From: Bryoerythrophyllum caledonicum
Taxonomy: Eukaryota > Streptophyta > Bryopsida > Pottiales > Pottiaceae
Assembly: GCA_963971425.1 (NCBI GenBank)
Contig: OZ020514.1
Coordinates: forward strand, 26,524,602-26,588,601
Direction of reading: 5' to 3'
DNA: 64,000 nt
The notes under the pieces are model-generated. The model did no database searches, had not been told where the DNA came from, and saw nothing but the letters and a program-made list of their open reading frames with translations. Positions 59,130-64,000 of this stretch are shown piece after piece. How positions within the stretch are numbered: the first letter of the stretch is position 1; each line of letters starts with the position of its first letter. A program made the translations under genes and the position numbers.

Positions 59130-60610
59130 GGCAAATGGCACATGGGAGTTGGCTCCTTTTCCATAGGATTGCAAGTGCATTGGATGGAAGTGGGTGTTTC
59201 GTACGAAGAAGGATGCTTCAGGTTGAGTGGTGCGCCACAAGGCAAGATTAGTTGCCAAGGGGTACTCTCAAGTTGCGAGAGTGGAATTTCTTGAGACGTT
59301 TGCTCCCTTTGCCAAGTTCACCACCATTCGGTGCATTCTTGCACTTGGGGCGGCCTTGGACTTAGAGATCCACCAATGGATGTGAAGACCGCATTCTTAA
59401 ATGGTGAGTTGGAGGAGGACATTTACATGGACCAACCTCTAGGTTTCGAACAAGAGGACTTTGATCATTTTGTGTGCAAGCTCAAGAAGTTATGGTATGG
59501 ACTCAAGCAATCACCAAGAGCATGGTACAAATGCATCGATGTTTTCTTCACCAAGGAAGGTTTTATAAAGAGCCAAAGTTCCAAACGGACCATTCCTTGT
59601 ACATCAAACAAACGGGTGAGTACTTGGTGATAGTCCGCATCTATGTGGATGACTTGATCATCTTGGCTCGTCTTTTGGCTAGGATAGCGTGGCTCAAAGG
59701 TAAGCTCAAAACGGAGTATGAGAAGAGCAATTGCGGTGAGTTAAAGTATTGTCTTGCTGTGGAATTTGTGAGAGATCGCAAGGCATGCACCATCACCATG
59801 AGCCAAAAGAAGTATATTGAGGAGGTGCTCAAGCGCTTTAACATGGAGGAGTGGAAGCCTATTGGTACCCCTCTTGATGTGAATGTTAAGTTGTTGAAGC
59901 TTTGGAGGAAGAGTTTTAAGCCATTCTAGGTGAGATGGAAGCCATGTCATACAAGAGTGGAGTTGGATCCTTGATGTACGCCATGGAAGGCACACGGCAT
60001 GACCTTGTTTTGTAGTGAGCATGGTGAGCCATGTCATGTCTAGGGCTGACCCGACCCATTGGAGTGCCATGAAGCGCATAATGCAATACTTGCAAGGTAC
60101 TATAGACCACAAATTGTGCCTTGGTGGTAAGGACATTGCTTTGACGGGGTATTGTGATGCGGATTGGACCGGAGATGGGAACGAGCATTGTTTGACAACG
60201 AGGTATGTGTTCTTTGTTGGAATTGGTGCCATCTCGTGGAATTGCAAGAGGCAACCAACCATTGATTTTTTCACAACAGAGGTGGAATATATCGCAACTA
60301 GCCAAAGTACGAAGGAGGTCATTTGGCTTGGCAAGTGCTTGGCGGATGTGGGGTTTGTTCTAGAAGGAGCGACGACCATCATGTGCGATAACCAAAGGTG
60401 TATAGCTCTTGCAAAGACCCGACACACCACTCATGCAAGAAGCGCATTGATGTGCAACATCACTTCATTCGCGACAAGTTGGAGAATGGTGAAATAAGCT
60501 TGAAGTATTGTCCAACGGAAGACATGGTGGCGGATGTGTTGATGAAAGCAATTACAAAAGAGCGGCATCAAAGGTTAGCAAAGGCGATAGGATTGCAAAA
60601 AGGTGACTAA
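59130..60610 (+). pseudogene. Copia reverse transcriptase and RNase H, fossil
   Basis: RT motifs are [20 protein letters not shown] (about 59380) and VRIYVDDLIILA (about 59634); RNase H motifs are GYCDADWTGDGNEHCLTTRY (about 60150) and TTEVEYIATSQSTKEVIWLG (about 60275). The frame ends near 60610 with the usual copia C-terminus (MVADVLMKAITKERH). Dead. Confidence 0.9.
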
Positions 60611-60624
60611 TTGCAAAGAAGAAG

Positions 60625-60883
60625 TATTAGAGATTAGAGTTGCTTGTTGTTAATATGATATCGTAAATACTTGAGGTAGATTTAGAAGGGAAAGTTAAAG
60701 AGAGAAAATGGAGAGAGGTGATACAAACTCAAAGTAGTCCCATATTTATTGGCAAAGGTTGTTAGCAATTGGTACTATAAGTTACTTTGAAAGAAGGCCA
60801 TATCTCACTCCAAGCATCGTTTATAATACCTTATGTTTTTCATTTTCTTGAGCAATCATTTATTTACTTTTGAACCGCAATAG
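60625..60883 (+). repeat. Copia 3' LTR
   Basis: Starts TATTAGAGATTAGAGTTGCT (the 5' copy has TG) after a purine-rich tract and ends near GAACCGCAATAG. Confidence 0.88.
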
Positions 60884-61400
60884 CTATAGAGAGGTCTGAA
60901 GCAAATGCAATACGCGGATCATATTATGAAACCGCAAAAAACGAGTATCTTTTAACTTGTATTGATGTGGAGCCATAGACAATCCTTGACATGGCCATCC
61001 CACAATGACAAGGTTCACATGGCCAACACGGTGAATGTCCTCTGTTGAAAGCAAAGCAATATCACCAACAAAAGAGGAAAATGAAGTCTTGGTGGCACAA
61101 TTGGCCAACAAGTCCGGGAATTGGTTCCTTAATCACCTTGAATGCCGCTTAGCTACGTGCCTTGATGCTTCATCAACATCTACATAGATGTAACCTTTGT
61201 CCTTGATCCTCGCTTGCAGCACTCCCGCCAAGCCACTTCCAATCCTATCAAATAACTTCAACAACACAATACCATCCTCAAGTGCATTCTAGCTAATGGT
61301 GGAAGTATCCACAAATGGTCCTTATTCTTTGTCTCCTGTAGAGTCAACTTCAACATGTGGAAGCATCAAATGCTGCTTAGCATCTTTGATGACTTGTTTA
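60884..61400 (-). pseudogene. Cytosine-C5 DNA methyltransferase domain in gypsy B, N-terminal half, fossil
   Basis: Motif I LLKLFDRIGSGLAGVLQARI (about 61267-61208), acidic YIYVDVDEASRHVAKRHSR for the cofactor-binding strand (motif II-like), STEDIHRVGHVNLVIVGWPC and CQGLSMAPHQ (about 61040-60965), the Pro-Cys motif IV whose Cys attacks the cytosine ring. The following KDTRFLRFHNMIRVLHLLQ fits the segment after motif IV. The C-terminal half is missing because the copia element starts at 60883. The catalytic Pro-Cys-Gln is preserved, unlike in copy A. With the C-terminal motifs seen in A, all main landmarks of the fold are represented between the two copies. Confidence 0.85.
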
Positions 61401-61599
61401 GCATCCTTTTGAAGGTGAGTTGTAGTCATCTACGCCGCTTCAATGCCAGGTTGATACATCTCCGTGTCTCCACCACTTGAGTCATCCAGATGGGCATCCA
61501 CCATATTAGTTGTAGCACTAGGCAACAAGATGTTATCAAAACCCTCATGAAACCATGGTGGTCTCACATCCATACCTCCCAAAAAGGCAAATACATCCG

Positions 61600-62830
61600 C
61601 AAGGTTGCGAATCGAAACTCGAACAAAACGAGTTGGAAACTAGGCCTTCCGCCCATCTACTACTTTCCATCGTGGTCTATAACTTGCAATTTCCTCCCGA
61701 AAATCCAAGGTGAACCCCATGGGATACAGCATTGCCAAGCCCACATAGACATTGTATGACTTGGCCTTTGTGACTATAGCTTTCATCTTCATGAAGCTTG
61801 CATCCTTGACATTATTATTGTTCAGTCGCAACATCAACTTCGATTTCTTGATGCCTGTAGCATCTTCCGTACCCCCTGTAGACGTGCTAATTGTCCATGG
61901 ACACTTTTCCAAAGTGTCTCGAGTCAAACCCAACCCCTCCATGGCAAATGCTTCCACCATCAACAGTTGAGCTCTTGAATCTTAAAGCACTCGTCCGAGT
62001 ACAAACACCCTCCCCTTGGACCCAACAAGGTGAAAAAACCCCTAGGAGTTGTCAATCACCACCACACGAGGTGTAATGGATGGCGTTTCAATTGTTGGTC
62101 TAGCGGCCATGATCTTGACATGCATGGCTACCGAAAGCAGTCCCTCCACGTTGTCTTCATGACTCTCATCCTCTTCTTCCTCAATCACTTCTGTCTTCAA
62201 AGCATTGACGCTCGTGAAGTTAGCCAACTCACATATCGTAGCCGCCATCTTGAAGACTGCTACCGAACTGAAGCCTTTTTGTGACATCAGCTTCGTAGAA
62301 AATAGTGAAGCTTGACAAACCATGTTTGTCACTTCGGTTACCACTACTTCTAGTGGCTCTTCAACTCCAACCGTAGGACGTCTTGAAGGCACCCTCCGTT
62401 AAATTGGAGGTACCATGGAAGATGTTGGCACCATCTCCTCCAACGTGAAGAATTGTGGCAACCGAGCTTGCCGGTTGTCCTTTCCATGTTGAGGATCCAA
62501 AGTTGACCTTGCCCCACATGGTGTCTCTTTTATCACAGGTGTTTGGCTTTGTGTAAGGGCGTAAGCTTTCCACAAGCCATCCCTGGTAGCAAATGCTATA
62601 CAACTCAACATGTAACGATCAAAATCATCATCATCAGGTCTAAACCCACCTCCAGCATGAAAACTAAGAGTGATCTGAGGCTTCTCACTCATTGAAGTGG
62701 CGTTTGCACTCATAGCCTCCATCTTGGCCTCCAGTTCTCCATACTTGGCCTTCCAACTCTTCATCTCTCCTCTAGAAGCCTTCGACTCCTTGTGTTTGCC
62801 TTCTATCTTGCCGTCTTTTCCTCTAAAAGG
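61600..62830 (-). pseudogene. Gypsy B linker and protease region, fossil
   Basis: A Lys/Glu-rich coiled linker (62830-62700) is followed by DGLWKAYALTQSQTPVI and, near 61985-61640, a clan-AA-like protease segment with DSRAQLLM and GLGLTRDTLEKCPW. The same order is seen in gypsy A at 34680-35761. Confidence 0.65.
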
Positions 62831-63951
62831 CTTCAACTTGAGGTGAAGCTTTCAACACTTAGCCTCGGAATGCCCTTTGGCACCCCAATCGGAGCAAAAT
62901 CTACCTGCTTGAGGGGAAGACGACTTGCCTTTCTTGCAATCCTTCTTTGAATGCATTGGCTTGCCACAACCAAAGTATAATACCTCAGTGTTAGTGGCAT
63001 AGGAGGAAATAGCAGCCTTGGACACCTTTGCCTTTTGGAAACCTTCTCTTTACGTTTGGTAAATCCCATGGCTGTTTTCTCCTCCAGCAAATTAATCTCA
63101 ATTTGCTCTGAAGTCTTGAACACAAATCGCAAAGTTGGTGGCTCATCCAATCGCAATGCCTCATTGCAAATTAGGGTTTTCAGCTCCTTCTCAAGGATAT
63201 TATACCAATGTTGCACCACCTGTTGCTCCGTGACTCCATGAGTGGCAGAGATCAGTCTCCGCAATCTCGCATGAGCTTCCCGCAAGGACTCATCTCCTCC
63301 TCGTACAAATAACCTCAACGCCTTCAACTTGTCCACCCATTGATCCTGGTAGTCTTGGCAAAGTTATATGAAGAACATGGCTATAGGATTGAATGGAGGT
63401 GGGGCAGTCACCACGTTTAGTGGTTGATTCATCTCCCCGATAACATTTATGTACTCCTCTTGTTTTTCCTTGCCCACAAGTGATGGCACCCTCGGTGCCT
63501 CACGAAAGACATCTGCATAATTTGGTGCGTAGAATTCTCTCCATGCCAAGACTTCTATGAGGTGAGCCTCCTCAAATTCTCTGTATTCCATTAACGAAGC
63601 TCACTCCAGACATCCAAACAAGGCCCTCCACACCATGTACGGATTGAAGTTAACGTTACGAGACTTCTAGAGTTCACACCACATGGTGAACTCCCTCTTG
63701 AAATCATTGACCTCGATAGTGCTCATGGCATTTGAGAACCTCCGAATCCCACGCTCTCCACTTCTATATGGTAAAGACATGTCTTTCCAATCAAAATATG
63801 ATTGATGTCGCCTCTTTAGTAGCTTTGATTCTACAATACTCACGTCAAGCTTGCAAAATGGTTCTTCCTCCTCTACTACCGATTGAACCGTGTCCCCCAC
63901 TTCTTCCGATTGAGTGACGACTTCCTCCACCACTCTTTTACAAACGCCGAC
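62830..63951 (-). pseudogene. Gypsy B gag, fossil
   Basis: A retrotransposon gag helical domain is readable (DQWVDKLKALRLFVRGGDES, LREAHARLRRLISATHGVTE, QQVVQHWYNILEKELKT; 63336-63180). A zinc-knuckle-like CGKPMHSKKDCKKG lies near 62965-62925. The start segment (63933-63667) matches that of gypsy A at 33587. Confidence 0.85.
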
Positions 63952-64000
63952 GGCAAAGGGAGTGTTTCTTCAAGTGATACCGGGCCCTTTCTACGACTCC

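Larger units (their letters stand above)
51624..60883 (+). mobile_element. Ty1/copia element with both LTRs, old, carrying a nested element
   Basis: Two LTRs of about 260 bp in direct orientation (51624-51888, 60625-60883) bracket a leader, gag, protease, integrase, RT and RNase H in copia order. A second GC-rich element occupies 52497-56690, inside gag. The LTRs differ at roughly one position in six or seven by eye, so the insertion is old. The coding part has numerous lesions and is dead. A purine-rich AAAGAAGAAG stretch precedes the 3' LTR. On the left the element abuts the GC-family repeat, on the right it cuts the gypsy B methyltransferase segment. Confidence 0.92.
60884..63960 (-). mobile_element. 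Ty3/gypsy B, 5' half (gag, protease, DNA methyltransferase), broken
   Basis: Minus strand, in order: gag (63951-62830), protease region (62830-61600), DNA methyltransferase (61400-60884), where the copia element cuts in. Parallel to gypsy A across its length. The 5' end lies beyond the window. It probably belongs with the 3' half at 44735-46985, but that link is inference. Contains several lesions. Confidence 0.85.

Noticed and set aside
61640-61963. 107-codon minus-strand frame as a host gene
   Set aside because: Its motifs (DSRAQ, GLGLTRDTLEKCPW) and its parallel in gypsy A show that it is the protease region of gypsy B.

Overview
This looks like nuclear DNA from a streptophyte plant, most likely a land plant that is not a flowering plant (fern, moss or lycophyte); a charophyte alga cannot be excluded. 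Pointers are a decayed plastid psaB fragment, a spliced gene of the plant Myb/NAM-associated family, a clock-type pseudo-response-regulator exon that keeps the phospho-acceptor Asp, CACTA and Ty1/copia and Ty3/gypsy elements of plant style, and long AT-rich spacers. Host coding content is low; most of the window is transposons, their fossils and tandem repeats.

Layout. 1-9 kb: a TTAA-flanked element copy, the psaB insert, one intact two-exon gene (1498-3690, minus), a CACTA transposase remnant (minus) and a 1.64-kb Tc1-type element with imperfect ends. 10-18.6 kb: a diverged tandem array of about 140-bp units, with an inverted block, a GC-rich sub-array and two TTAA-element insertions in opposite orientation. 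18.6-30 kb: mostly gene-free AT-rich DNA with three dispersed repeats and a CATCCGC minisatellite. 31.4-31.9 kb: decayed receiver-domain exon of a PRR clock gene. 33.6-42.7 kb: a broken Ty3/gypsy element (A, plus strand), opened by a 3.9-kb GC-rich element (35762-39675) and by a copia-type LTR (42115-42525). 42.7-44.7 kb: LTR-like repeats. 44.7-47.0 kb and 60.9-64 kb: two parts of related Ty3/gypsy sequence on the minus strand (B). Between them lie a decayed FCP1/NIF-phosphatase-like gene (47.8-51.4 kb) and an old Ty1/copia element with both LTRs (51624-60883), itself carrying a second GC-rich element (52497-56690).

Main result. Both Ty3/gypsy fossils carry a cytosine-C5 DNA methyltransferase domain between the protease and the reverse transcriptase, and B ends its pol with a PHD finger. 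The order gag - protease - DNA methyltransferase - RT - RNase H - integrase - PHD finger describes a retroelement that would have brought its own chromatin-writing and chromatin-reading modules. Transfer of DNA methyltransferases into retrotransposons has been reported for dinoflagellates and charophytes; here it appears in what looks like a land plant, together with a PHD module. The in-frame stops of the decayed host-like genes are all of the kind made by C-to-T change, which fits long-term methylation of this region.

A second theme is the GC-rich family: two diverged copies with the same uncharacterised protein block, one of which shares the 3'-end motif of gypsy B, so it may be a non-autonomous partner of that element. 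All calls were made by reading alone, without database searches.
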